A stretch of 64,000 bases of DNA. Source: Paraspadella gotoi. Lineage: Eukaryota > Chaetognatha. The position numbers were made by a program, and so were the translations under genes. Position 1 is the stretch's first letter. Each line of letters starts with the position of its first letter. The DNA lies in the NCBI GenBank assembly GCA_051294375.1, contig CM119269.1:7933225-7997224 (forward strand), given 5' to 3'. A model generated the notes under the pieces. It ran no database searches. It was not told the origin of the DNA and was given only the letters and a program-made list of their open reading frames with translations. Positions 21,739-33,548 of the stretch are shown piece by piece.

Positions 21739-22142
21739 TTAAATTTCTTTTTGTTGAAAATTGTCTTGAATTTTTCTCTTTGACCTAAAAAAAATCATTA
21801 TTAACATTATTATTATTATTATTGTTATCTCAAAAGACTTCAAGTACCTGTCGATGAGGGTGACTGTGCAATAGCAGCACAGAGTAAAAAGGGTGAGAAA
21901 AGCGAAACCGCCTCCGGCCAAGTGCATTCCCTTCAATTGGAATCCATCGTTCTCAGGAGGAATCGTCGTCTGGACATATAGATATAAATATAGATAGATA
22001 TATAGATTTAATAAAAATGCGATTTAAACAAAAGTCATTTTCATTAGCCGATAGTCATTGTCACCCTGTGAGAAACACTATTTAGCTTCATAATTTTTTG
22101 ATTTTCAGTTTCGCTGAGTTTTTGGCGCCTCCACGTGGTCAT
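21739..22142 (-). CDS. Small single-pass membrane protein, 81 residues (3 exons)
   Basis: Minus-strand exons are 22142-22065, 21969-21848 and 21784-21739. Their junctions (donor AGG|GTGACA, acceptor CCAG, donor CAG|GTACTT, acceptor TTTTTAG) keep frame, and an in-frame TAG lies just upstream of the ATG. The protein starts with a hydrophilic segment (MTTWRRQKLSETENQKIMKL), has one strong membrane segment at about residues 44-63 (AGGGFAFLTLFTLCCYCTVT) and ends with a short basic tail (RSKRKIQDNFQQKEI). I do not recognise the family. It resembles small membrane proteins of mitochondria or the ER in size and layout only. Coding support is frame continuity across two introns. It lies 3' of the TRPC gene on the same strand, about 1.2 kb away. 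Confidence 0.65.
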
Positions 22143-23312
22143 TGCTAACTGTGTTCGCTAGGCTACTGGTTCACTCTCTCCTTCTCGGAGTCCTGGCTAA
22201 GTCATTTCATTCGCCATTCGTTCAATGAAATAACTGTTGCTCAGTAGCATTTGCACAAATTAACACTTTTAGTCGATGAAATTTTCGGTTTATTGCCAAT
22301 AAAGAAAGAATCTTCAATTTAAAGAATTTACGAAAGTCAAACGAAAAATTTTTAAAAATATTTTAAATGTAAAACAACTAAATTACTAAATTGTGGCTTT
22401 AGATTAACTATAAAATCCATCTTAATTAATAACATTTTAATCAGTAAACAGTGACAGTATGAGAAAAAAAGAGCATAAAGAGTGCCGAGGTGAAAGTGAA
22501 TTAAGTCAAAAGCCTGTTTCTAATATTTTTTGAATATATACTCGCAGTCAATTATCTTTCACTTTCTCGCTCGTTATAAATTGAAAACAATAAAGAAATA
22601 TGTCACAGCTGAAACAAGTAACCACAACACAAAAACAGCAGTAGATAACTGCAAGTATAAATTAATAATAGTACTAAAATAAACATTTATCATCACTGCG
22701 TGTAAGAAAAATCTGATTTGAAAAATCAATTCCCAATTAGACAAGTTAAAAGTTTTTATTTTTTTTAAACAATGACATTTTTTTTAATTGAAGGCCAAAA
22801 ACAACAAATTTTTCGGCATATCCAGTTATTATTTAATCATTTCACTAAATTTCATTGCAAATGAGCTAAGTGATATTAAAAGTAACTCTAAGAAAGAAAA
22901 AAAATAGGCCAACTGTATATGTATTAAGTAAAAATATCTTCTATAATTAAAATTTTAAAATATCTTTAAAAATATCTTTAAAAAATAGGCCAACTGTATA
23001 TATAGTAAGTAAAAATATCTTCTATAATTCAAATTTTATTAGTTGGATTTTTTTAGCAATATGTGAGGCGACTAATGTATCAACAGTAGGAAGTTTTATG
23101 ACTTTTAGCTAAAAACAATTTACGCCTTCACTGTTATAAAATTAAAAAAACTATCGCAAAAACTAGTGCAAAAAAGGTTTTAAAAAAGTAACCGCGATTC
23201 TAGGATCATTTGACGTTATACAATCCTAAATGATGTAAAATGTAATACTAATTAATAATTATTTATATTACAGTTGGCCTCTATCGTCACAAAGCCTAGA
23301 CTAACAAATATT
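22143..23312. other. Intergenic stretch between TRPC and the small membrane protein gene
   Basis: AT-rich. It contains an ~80-bp tandem duplication at about 22903-23036 (AATAGGCCAACTGTATAT in both units) and must hold the promoter of the small gene. Nothing else is recognised. Confidence 0.5.
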
Positions 23313-26300
23313 TTAAGTTTGTTTAAGCTTATACGTGACTTGACTCTTTATCTCTCTGTTCAAATTAACGATAGTGTTTGTGTCGTGAAGAATCTCCAAC
23401 GTGTGTTCAAGTATCTCATTGTTTTCAGTCTTGTTTCCCTTCCGCCCATTGAGCAGCCGCTTGTGCAGCTGTCTCTGCAACTTTTTAAATCTGAAATCGT
23501 CCAAGGCTTCTGCGTACTCTTCCTCCTTCTCCGTGATCTCGGAAGTTTCCTTCCACTTGCAGCACTTGAAGAGATTCAGTACGGACTGCAAACGCGGGAT
23601 CAGATTGAACGGGGGCGGAATCAGCAGGGACGGATTGCAGTATCTCAATCGGAAAACTGTAAGGTTGAACTTCCATTCCAAATCTGCGTTGGACTGAATG
23701 TCGGAATACGACTGACTCATCATAGCGATCAAGAGATTGAGCAGCAAAACGATCATGATCATGTGATACATCCAGACGATAAAGTAACCGAAAATTTCGG
23801 TGATCAACTGCAGGTTTTTATCGAAAGACTTGGAGAGGCCGTATTCTTCACGAACGGAATCGAAATATTCGTGGGTCATGTTGTGTCGGCGGCAAAGCTT
23901 TTTTCTGATCTCTTCCAACAGATCTCCCGTCACGAGCGTGTTGTTGGTAAATTTTATGTTCGGCATGAAAATCTTGGGCGAATCGATGAACCCGTAGCCG
24001 AAAATGTCCCAGAGAAGGACCTTTATGGTGGACCGAAGCCTGAAGTAACTCGGATCCATTCTTTCGCATTTGGGCAGGCCGCTCAAGGGATCTTCGAGTA
24101 TTTGCCAATCGATTTCCTTGAAATTGCTGTAAAGCATCTGGATTCCGAGAGAGTAGCAAAGGACAAAAACCATGAAAACGACCATCATGTAAGACACGTC
24201 TTTGAAGGTTCGGAGCAAAATGAGCTGAATTGGCCCCAAGACTCGATGAATCTGGCAGATCTGAAGGATTCTCAAAAACGACATTATCGTGGCCACCAAA
24301 AAAGCAATTTCCGAATACTGCATGAAATCCTGCTCCTGATTCCACTGATGTCTGGATATAAGCGTAGCGTTGCAGACTTCAATGTGCTTTCCTCGGATGT
24401 ACAGTTCGAATCCCAGGCCCCAGGTGGCGAAAGACAATATAAACAGAGCCATGTTGACAAAATCGTAAGAGTTCCAAATGTCGTCGAAAAAGAGTTTAGC
24501 ACCGTTTGCCCTGATCATCATGACGATACTTTTCGAGTATCCGATCACGTAGAGAAGGATAAGAAGCTCCACGGCGCTGAGATAGCATCCGTAGATCTCC
24601 ATGTTGCGATGCTCCAATCCGATAATCTCGAAGGAGAGGATCCCGAGAAAGATGATGTAAGAGGCGAAGAATCTCAGAGCTCTCGACCGCGGCGACTCGA
24701 AATCGAAAGATCTCACGCAAGACTGCCCTCCGCTCTCCTCCTCTTCCACCGGAACCCGAACCTCCACTCCCTCCTCCTCCGCGGGCTTCTTCCGTAAATC
24801 CGGCTTGAAGATAAGATACAGCGAGGAGAGGGGCAGCATGATCAGGTGCACCAGAAAGTGGGTGAAGATCCATCCGATGCCGATGAGCTCGTAAGGCTTG
24901 AGGCCCGCGTTCCATTTGAAACCCGCCTGCTTCTGACAGTGGGGGTGAACCACAAACTCTTTTTGGGCCTTGTGAATTGCCAGGTGCAGGCGAGGGCAGA
25001 AGGTAATGGCCACCTGAGAGTTGGCCTCCACGACCTCTTCCAAACCGTCGATGCGCGACAACATCTGCTCCACCTCGCAGGAATCCCGACAATTGTCGAG
25101 AAGGTCCACCGAATACATGCGGACTTGTTTGGCCAGTCGAGTGTAGACCTCGTTGAACTCTGGTTCCATACTGGCCAAGGCCATCAGCCGTTCGGACAAC
25201 TTGAAACACCTGATGTTTGGTCAAAAGTTATGGATGAGATTTGATAGATTTCATATTTAATTAGTGAGTTGATTGAAAAGTTTTATTTCTGTATATCGTA
25301 AAATTTATGGCTATTTTTTTTCTATGAACTTTAAAGTACAGTGAACTGTACAACTCTGAAACAATAAAAAAATTGATAATAACTAATTCAAAAATAAACT
25401 CATTTTGTATAACACAAACTTTTCGTATTTACCTTAGCACGTTGTCCTTGTCCTTGAGGTCGATGTGACTGGACGAGCAAAGCGCCTTGTACCTGTAGAA
25501 GCGACTGTAGGACTCGATCGAGTTGGTGACGTCGAGCTTGAGGTCGCTTAGCGAGGCCTCCATGTCGCCGATGGCGAATCCCCAACTGTCGAACAGCGTG
25601 ATGATGGGGTAGTCGTCGTTCTTGCAGGCAAGGATCATGGGATTCTCCAGCAGATCGACGGTGAAGTCGGCGCTGTAGTACTCAAGGTCTTCCTTGAAGC
25701 AATAGACCTCTTTGCTGATCTTGTGGACGACGGACTTTTTGCCGCCGTTTTTGTGGACGCGGTCGCAACACTTGCAGACGTAGAGCGGATTGGATGGGCC
25801 GAACTTGGTGATGGCGGCCCCGAGCTCGGCGGGCGTGTTGCGCTTGTTGGGTCGAGGCGAAGCCACGGATAAAATAGACGACGTCGAGTTATCCAGGTTC
25901 GCTTTGATCTTCTTCTTTATCTTTCTCATGTTTTTCCTTGGACGGAAAATTTAGGTTGGGGGATTATCGAAATTAATGAGAAGATATTAAATTTACATGC
26001 TAAATAATAATAATAATAGCTGAAGATAAACTTTCCTAAAAAAAAGAATTTGTAAAAGGTTATTTAGCAAGAATAATTTGCAATCGTTGAAATCATAAAA
26101 AGTTTTTTTTTAAAATTGAGGAAAATTAAATTATTTATTGATCAAAAAAGTAAAATAAATCCTGAAGTTTTTTACAAATAAAAACTAATTTAATAAATTA
26201 AATTTCGAATAAATTTATTTCCCATTCGCGATGCAAACCTGGTATCTTCATCGATGTAGGGTAAGTCCACCTCCTCCGAAGATATCTTCCCTTTCCCCTT

Positions 26301-27163
26301 GAGAAACACCAGCAGCTTCTCGGTGATGTTGTGATCCTTGATGGAGACGGCGTGGGTAAGTGCGTCGCCGACGTTGACCTCACCTCTGAAGGAGGGGAAC
26401 TCGTCCGAGAGGAGAAAGTCGATGAGGACCTCGCTCCTCATCAACACCGCGTTGGAGAGAAACGTGCGTCCGAAAAAGTCCGTCTTGTCCATGTTGATCT
26501 TGTAGAGCGGATTGCGCAAGAGATCCATCGCCATGTCAGTCTCCGCGTCTAGTAGGAGCGAGTGGAGTCGTCGCTCCTCTTCGTTCAGCTCCTCTCGGTT
26601 GTCCGCCGGCTTGTTGTGGTAAAAGCTCAACTCTTTATTTAGCTTCATCTTGTTGTTGTTGGCCGACTTTCTGGTCGGGCGGCGCATGATCAGACTGGGG
26701 GTGTTGTCGACCATCGGGTTGGAGCAATCCCCGCTCTTCTCCACCGTGTCCATCTCGAAACCTGGAGGGGGAAGAGGGATGAAGCTCTTGTTGTTACCCA
26801 TTTAGGCGCTCTAATTGTTTTTTTGGTTCAAATCAATTTTGTTATTTTTCAACTTATAAGTTTTGAAATTCAAATCACGACAAAAACAAATTTGAATGGG
26901 CTGGAAGCGGTGTCTTTTACTCTAAGATGCAAATTTTAAAAAAAATAATCCTGACGTCTTACTTTGTTTGTTTTTTTTCATTCAATTACCTTCATTACTG
27001 ATTCCATTGTTCGTTGGCTCCGTCATATTGTCATCTAAAAATTAAAAAAATTATTTAATTTAAAATTTAAAAAGATAAGAAATTCAATTTGGCTTATTTG
27101 TTTTGCTTTTTTTTTACCTTCTGTTATTCGACGAAAAGAAAAGTTATCTTTTGATTTAAACAT
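23313..27163 (-). CDS. TRPC-family cation channel (5 exons, 1004 residues)
   Basis: Minus-strand exons are 27163-27118, 27034-26990, 26761-26239, 25936-25433 and 25209-23313, all phase-consistent. Order: short N-terminus, ankyrin-type repeats (EEERRLHSLLLDAE onward, GDALTHAVSIKDHN), the TRP_2 region characteristic of TRPC (LASMEPEFNEVYTRLAKQVR, LLDNCRDSCEVE), a pre-S1 helix (482-508), S1 551-571, S2 583-605, S3 623-644, S4 674-694, S5 711-732, pore helix near 766-781 (TIKVLLWDIFGYGF) and S6 845-873 (LLLNLLIAMMSQSYSDI). The canonical EWKFAR of TRPC reads EWKFNL, and the S5-S6 loop is long (~112 residues). It should form a non-selective, calcium-permeable plasma-membrane channel, probably downstream of phospholipase C. 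The ATG at 27163 has an in-frame stop just before it. The 507-codon frame on the other strand is a shadow. Confidence 0.92.
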
Positions 27164-27288
27164 TCACTGTGTATGTACCGTGAGTATCGATGCGAATTTG
27201 ACGTAAGAAAAATTCGACTTCTAAATTAAAATAAATAAGTAATAAAAAGTGAATGGCGATTTTTTTTATTTCTTTCCCGAAAAAGATG

Positions 27289-27391
27289 GCGAGAGACTCT
27301 TCCGAGATTTTTGGGCGCGGCCAGAGAGCGTGGCCGACTGAATTGCGTCTGAAGAGGCGGCGCCGTCGCAAACGTTCGACGCGGCCTCGAG
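27289..27391 (+). CDS. Possible first coding exon upstream of TRPC, divergent
   Basis: ATG at 27286, an open basic frame (MARDSSEIFGRGQRAW, then many Arg/Lys) and a strong donor GAG|GTAAGG after about 27391. It lies about 125 bp upstream of the TRPC start on the opposite strand, as in a bidirectional promoter. No downstream exon is recognised, and the following DNA is GA microsatellite, so this is only a candidate. Confidence 0.2.
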
Positions 27392-27504
27392 GTAAGGGCG
27401 GCGTCGTCGTCGGCGGCGGCGGGAATAAGGGGCGGGCGACACGTCATTCGAATCGCGGTGGAAGCACGTGCGGGAAGGGAAAAGGAGGGAGTGGCGGCGA
27501 TGGA

Positions 27505-27506
<2 letters not shown>

Positions 27507-27574
<68 letters not shown>

Positions 27575-27602
27575 AGAGAGAGGCAGAGAGAGAGAGAGAG
27601 GT
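27507..27602. repeat. (GA)n-rich microsatellite
   Basis: Interrupted GA units. Long Arg-Glu or Leu-Ser frames here are artefacts of the repeat. Confidence 0.9.
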
Positions 27603-28964
27603 GAATGAGAGAGAGGAGAAATAAATGGGAAAGTAGAAAACTGGGATAGAAGACAAGATTTTAGATAGAGAAGTGGGAGAAGAGAAGTAGGAGAGAGAAG
27701 TAGCCAGAGAGGTATTAAGGAAAGTGATAAATTTGAGAAGAGGTGTGGAGAGAGTAAGAAAATAGACAAAAAAGTAAGAGATATAGATAGATAGATAGCT
27801 AGATATTATATAGATCTTTGGAAAGTGATATGTCATCGTCGTCACCCTCTTCGCAGAGGCTGTCGTTGTTGTTATTATCGTCGTTGTTGTTATCGTCGTC
27901 ATCTATTTGATTTCAGCCTACGTCGTCGTCGTTTTCGTCGTCGTTGTCGTCGCTAGTTACGGATCTTTAGTTCGTGCATTTCTGACTTGATGACAAGTTG
28001 AATCTCCTGCAACGAAACGCAATCATCTTTGATTTCTACCGATATTTTTCTAGCCTACTTTTCCTATCTCGCCAGAAATATAGATAATAACTGAAAATCA
28101 AGTTTACTATCCTCTTTGAAATAATATGATATAGATGATAAAAATAAAATCTCGTTCGTCGACTCAGTTACGTCAATTTGTTTAGTTTTCATTTTGATTC
28201 GTCTTTTAGCATTTCAGTGTGATAACAGTTTGATAATATCAGTGAGTCATTATTATCAAAGAGTTAATTTCACTGAGTGAATGTCAGGAAGTCGATGACC
28301 TCCGATGTCGAGGACTCTCATATAATTTTAGTACAACCAATTAATACAATAAACATTTTTTTTAAAATTTATTTATTAATTAATTAATTAATTAATTAAT
28401 TAATTTTTCTTGAATTCAATAAACTATCATGCCTATCGTGAAGTTCATGGTTTAAAAAATTAATGATTGTAGGGGACTCGCCACAGGCCTCAGTTTCAAT
28501 TAAGTCGCCTCAGATTGATGATTTCAAACGGAAATCAGTCGAGCTTTGTTAATACGGATTCTCAGTGAGTCCATGTCAGTTGGTGTCATTAACCGGACGC
28601 CATACATCTACCGACCAACGGAGGTGGTTGAGTAGGCGTGGCCCAAAACTTCACTTCCGCCGAGAGAATTTGAGCTTCGATCGAGAGACCAGAATCGAGA
28701 AGAGATTCGTTGAGCGAAGCTGAGAATCGGATTTCGCTGGAGAAGGAGAGAGAAAAAAAAAATACAGGGTCTTCCGTTTAAATCTTTAAATATCTACAAT
28801 CAAAAATTATTATTTGAACATTAAAATTCCTATGATCCACCTCTTCTCACTTCAGTCACTCTGACAGAAAAGTCTCTTATCACAAAGTTTTTTCTCACCT
28901 TTTCTCACTTTCACCGAACACTGTTTTGTCCCAAATAAAGTCACTGAGATGACCCGGGAAAAAA
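27603..28964. other. Non-coding region upstream of TRPC up to the first gap
   Basis: GA-rich and CGT-rich low-complexity DNA (27603-27960), an (ATTA)n run at about 28376-28404, and a weak GTACAACCAATTAATAC match to MITE family A at about 28331. No gene is supported. Confidence 0.5.
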
Positions 28965-29795
28965 NNNNNNNNNNNNNNNNNNNNNNNNNNNNNNNNNNNN
29001 NNNNNNNNNNNNNNNNNNNNNNNNNNNNNNNNNNNNNNNNNNNNNNNNNNNNNNNNNNNNNNNNNNNNNNNNNNNNNNNNNNNNNNNNNNNNNNNNNNNN
29101 NNNNNNNNNNNNNNNNNNNNNNNNNNNNNNNNNNNNNNNNNNNNNNNNNNNNNNNNNNNNNNNNNNNNNNNNNNNNNNNNNNNNNNNNNNNNNNNNNNNN
29201 NNNNNNNNNNNNNNNNNNNNNNNNNNNNNNNNNNNNNNNNNNNNNNNNNNNNNNNNNNNNNNNNNNNNNNNNNNNNNNNNNNNNNNNNNNNNNNNNNNNN
29301 NNNNNNNNNNNNNNNNNNNNNNNNNNNNNNNNNNNNNNNNNNNNNNNNNNNNNNNNNNNNNNNNNNNNNNNNNNNNNNNNNNNNNNNNNNNNNNNNNNNN
29401 NNNNNNNNNNNNNNNNNNNNNNNNNNNNNNNNNNNNNNNNNNNNNNNNNNNNNNNNNNNNNNNNNNNNNNNNNNNNNNNNNNNNNNNNNNNNNNNNNNNN
29501 NNNNNNNNNNNNNNNNNNNNNNNNNNNNNNNNNNNNNNNNNNNNNNNNNNNNNNNNNNNNNNNNNNNNNNNNNNNNNNNNNNNNNNNNNNNNNNNNNNNN
29601 NNNNNNNNNNNNNNNNNNNNNNNNNNNNNNNNNNNNNNNNNNNNNNNNNNNNNNNNNNNNNNNNNNNNNNNNNNNNNNNNNNNNNNNNNNNNNNNNNNNN
29701 NNNNNNNNNNNNNNNNNNNNNNNNNNNNNNNNNNNNNNNNNNNNNNNNNNNNNNNNNNNNNNNNNNNNNNNNNNNNNNNNNNNNNNNNNNNNNNN
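28965..29795. other. Assembly gap (831 N)
   Basis: Unsequenced bases. The gap probably hides the 3' end of the mucin-like gene. Confidence 1.
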
Positions 29796-31333
29796 TCAAA
29801 AAAACCGAGGAGACATTTTCCCGCCAAATCGTCTTTGTCGATGGTAGCGAATTCTCCGCGTTGGAAGGTTAAACGCAAGTTGAGATGCAAATGACCTTAA
29901 ATAGGAATCGGGATAAATTTCAAGGTGGAAGAAAATTGGTGCAACCGAAACAACAATCATCTATTAATTCAATTAATTAAGTATTAACTAAGTATTTTGC
30001 CCCTTACTATTGACCCTGGACTGGCTGTGGTGGGTTTGATAACATAGCCGGACCTTGCTCGCATTCGATCAAGAATCTTTTCCAGTCTCGTTTATCAATC
30101 TAGCTTTACTTTCCATAAAGTGATTTAAAACTTCCTATTATTTCCTATTATTTTTTAAAGAACATATGTACATCAGTTTCGACTCTCGATGGGTTTAAAT
30201 TTTAGTTGATTCTTTCGTCGCAATATATTTGTCCTTTTGTTTGTTAGTCTTGATCTTACTTATAATGTTTCGAGCATAGTCCGCCTGAGTCGCTTCGGAA
30301 CTTGTCGTCGTCGACGTCGTTGTCGACGACGACGTCGATGAAGTCGTCGATGTCGTCGTCGTCGGCATCGCTTCGTTCGTCGTCGCTTCCATCGTAGTCG
30401 TCGTCGTCGTCTCGTAATTTTCCGTGGAAGCGATCGTCGTCGCTATCGTCGTCGTCATCGTCGTCGGCGGCGGCGGCTCTGTGGTTGTTGGTGGAGCTGA
30501 CGTCGGAGATTCCGTAGTTGGTAGGACTGTTGTATCTGAGAAAGAAAAATGGGAAAAGAAAGAGAGACAGATATATGGAGAAAGAAATGAAGAAAAACAA
30601 AAAGAAATTAAGAAAGAAAGAAAGAGAAAAAAAAAGAAAGAAAGAGAGACAGATATGGAGAAAGAAATAAAGAAACAAAGAAAGAGAAAAAAAAAAGAAA
30701 GAAAGAGATAATGAAAGAAAAAAGAGGGAAAAAAAAGAAAGAAAGAGAGAAAGAAGGGGAAAAAAATAAATAAAGATAGAAAACAAGAAATAAATAAAAA
30801 TAAAAAGAAAGCGAGAAAGAAAAAGCAAAACAAAGAAAAGGTTCAACAAACCCGACTCGTTGCTGCAAACAATGCGGCAACCATCATCATCAAAACTCGT
30901 GGTCGTCTGATCAGATGTTGCCGAGGGCAAGGTTGACGCGTCGACTTCCGCAGATGCTGTAGATGCTGTAAATCCTGCAGAAGTTGGGAAAGAAGTCGAC
31001 GACGCGTTTGAGAGAGAGACTTCAGTCGAGTCGTTCGTCAAAAATGCGCCGCCTGAAATCGGGAGAAGAATTAAAGAATGAATTAATGAATGAATGAATG
31101 AAAGAAAGTATGAATGAAAGAAAAACCTTCGGTCGTGTTGACAGTCTCGTTGGCTGCTTGGGTCGAAACTGAAGCCACGCTTCTGTAATTTAGTTCAACA
31201 GTTGAGACTTAAGATTTAGCAACTGCTCTTTTTTCTTTTCTCTTCTCTCTTTGAGACATTCATTTATTTATTTTTTATTTTTTCTTTTTTCTTTTTTCTT
31301 TTTTCTTTTTCTTTCTTTCTTTCTTTCTTTCAT

Positions 31334-31404
<71 letters not shown>

Positions 31405-31435
31405 CTTTCATTTTCTCCATCTTTTTTTCTTTTTT

Positions 31436-31479
<44 letters not shown>

Positions 31480-31567
31480 TTTATTTTTTTTCCTCATCTT
31501 TCTTTCTTTTTTCTATCTTTATTTATTTATTTTTTTATTTATTTATTTATTTATTTATTTATTTTTC

Positions 31568-31610
<43 letters not shown>

Positions 31611-31834
31611 CATATTATTTCTTCATCGCTACATATGAAACAAATTTTTCTATTTTCTCTCCATCTCCAACTTTACCCTCAACAATCAACATGGAACAAG
31701 GAGCAAGAGAAACGACAACAAGCACAACAGCAACCACAAAAACATCATCTCCAGCAACAGCAACAACAACAACGCTCTTTGCTCGACCGTCTTTTCCTCG
31801 ACGAGAAAACTTGAGTCGAATCACTCATCGTCAT

Positions 31835-31866
<32 letters not shown>

Positions 31867-32763
31867 TTCCATTCACGTCGTCGACGATCGTCCCGTCTGA
31901 AGACGAATTCGCCACGGTCTCGTTCGCCGCGGTCTCGTTCGCCGCGGTCACGTTCGCCGCGGTCTCGTTCGCCGCGGTCTCGTTCGTCGTCGTCGTCTCC
32001 GTCGTCGTCAAGGACTCGTCTCCGCCTGAGGACGTCGTCGTCATCGTCGTCGTCGTCGTTTCCATAACAACCGCCTCCGTGGTTACGTCGCAGATTCGAC
32101 GACAGATTTCGCCTGAGAGATCGATAATAACTATCGCGTTACCGAAAAAAAATCAAACGACCTTAAATTGAGAATTTAAACATTAAGGAAATATGAGCCG
32201 AAAGGACTTTTATATTTTTCATGTTTATCTTTTCGTTTAAAAGGGGATTTTAAACCTAAAGATTTCCTTCCCGTTTTAGTTTTTATATATATTTAGATTT
32301 GAGATTTAGTTTTTCAAGAATCGATTTTTTTTCACGAAATTTAATCGGATTTTTACTTCGGATTTTTTATTTAAACATTTTAAGCTTTGAATAAGATTTT
32401 TTAGTTGCTTGTTTTTTGTTTTGTTTAGCTTTTAGTTCGTTCGATCATTCTCTCTTTCCTTAGTTACGTTAGTCCTTTTCTTTCAGTTTTTCCCGCCAGG
32501 TTTCCTGATTTCACCGGAAGATGTCGCATCCATCGTGGTTGGCGAAGTTGACGCTTTTTGAGTAACGGGGGTTGAGCTCACGTCGACGTTGGTGACGCTG
32601 ATGGCATCGTTGGCGGCGGTGGCGTTGCCGCCATCTGTGACGCTACTGAAGTTCGAGGCCGCGTCGGAAACGTAGCCAGGTTCCGTCGTGGCGTTGCCGG
32701 TGACGTTAACGCTTTCCGTGGCGGTGACGTCATTAGAATATGTGACGTCATTCGGAGTTGAAA
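29796..32763 (-). CDS. Mucin-like Thr/Ser/Asn-rich secreted protein, partial (all phase-1 introns)
   Basis: Exons read on the minus strand: 32763-32515, 32112 to about 31840 (end unclear), 31168-31127, 31052-30852, 30535-30260 and 29895 into the gap. Every defined junction is phase 1, so several exons are frame-neutral modules, as in extracellular proteins built by exon shuffling. The protein is dense in Thr, Ser and NxT/NxS sites (repeated NETAAN, runs of Thr), which predicts heavy O- and N-glycosylation. Two modules share a small cysteine motif (GEICRRICDVTT and DDGCRIVCSNES). Stopping at 30195 is possible, but the GTAAGA donor at 30259 plus an in-phase exon at 29895 (LRLTFQRGEFATIDKDDL) suggests the gene continues. 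N- and C-termini are missing. No known family is assigned; a surface or secreted mucin is likely. Confidence 0.6.
29935..30130 (+). mobile_element. MITE family A, diverged partial copy
   Basis: Keeps the ATTGGTGCAACC end and a diverged interior (GGCTGTGGTGGGTTTGATAACATAGC). It would fall in an intron of the mucin-like gene. Confidence 0.5.
30540..30838. repeat. Impure (GAAA)n repeat in a mucin-gene intron
   Basis: Purine-rich AAAG, AAAGA and AAAAAG mixtures fill the intron 30536-30851. The Phe-rich frames read from it are not protein. Confidence 0.85.
31252..31620. repeat. (CTTT)n repeat in a mucin-gene intron
   Basis: Long runs of TTTC units with a central (ATTT)n section at about 31520-31563. 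The 187-residue Phe/Leu/Ser frame here is a repeat artefact. Confidence 0.95.
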
Positions 32764-33487
32764 CTTAAAAGAAAAAAATATCATGAGTAACGTCTGTAGT
32801 TATTTCAGTTGCCGAGTGGCAAGATATAACGTCACGTCCTCTTTCCTCATTCCTCTTTCCTCAATCCTAAATTCTCATTTTTAGAATTATGACGTCATTG
32901 ACGCTGCTATCTACGAAGAACCTCATTCATTCATTCATTCTTTCTTTCATTCATTCTCTCAATGATATTTTTAATCTAATCAAATCTACCTAAATTTCCC
33001 CGAAAAAATTTAAGGCTTTGAATTTCAGAGAAAAAAAACCCTGAGTTTATATCTCGATTCTCGATATTTAAAAAAAAATAATGAGACTGATAGACGGCCC
33101 CGAACGAGATTCTGACGTCATAATTATTGCCCCGAAAATTTTTTTTTTCCAAAGGGAAATTTCAATGTCAGCGGGAGATTTTGGTTAAGGTGTCAATGAC
33201 AGTTTAAGTGTCCGAGAAGTTCGTCGCTCCATTATCTATTCAAATTTCACAGAATAGAATTAATGTAAAAAATACCAATGATCAAATCATTTACAAAAAA
33301 GGAAACATTATGGTTGTTTTAATACAGTAACTGTCAGCGAAATAAGCATAAACTAGTTTCTTTGGACCAAAATCGTTTCGAGTTCGAATGAACGAGTTTC
33401 TTTTTCCGGAAATCTGAGAGGAAGAATATCAGATCGACGGCCCCGACGCTGGCGATCTTAAATGGGGGCGCAGTCGGTGAGAAGAGA

Positions 33488-33548
<61 letters not shown>

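Noticed and set aside
23274-24797. 507-codon open frame on the plus strand
   Set aside because: It lies exactly opposite the TRPC last exon, whose protein is unmistakable; the antisense frame has no domain logic and is a shadow.
26762-26801. TRPC start at the ATG at 26801
   Set aside because: The strong acceptor at 26762 and two in-phase upstream exons give a better model; the ATG is preceded at once by an in-frame stop and lies in the intron of that model.
27444-27902. Ser/Leu-rich frames on GA/CT tracts
   Set aside because: Products of dinucleotide repeats, as are frames at 41722-42225, 44414-44665, 55775-56260, 57566-57855 and 59164-59814.
28852-29890. Frames made mostly of unknown residues
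   Set aside because: They run through N gaps; only the short protein-like flank at 29796-29895 was kept as a possible mucin-gene exon.
31251-31814. 187-codon Phe/Leu/Ser-rich frame
   Set aside because: Encoded by CTTT/ATTT repeats; no real protein signal. Similar frames at 30195-30833 (5' part), 39019-39584, 60424-61104 and 62254-62586 were rejected for the same reason.
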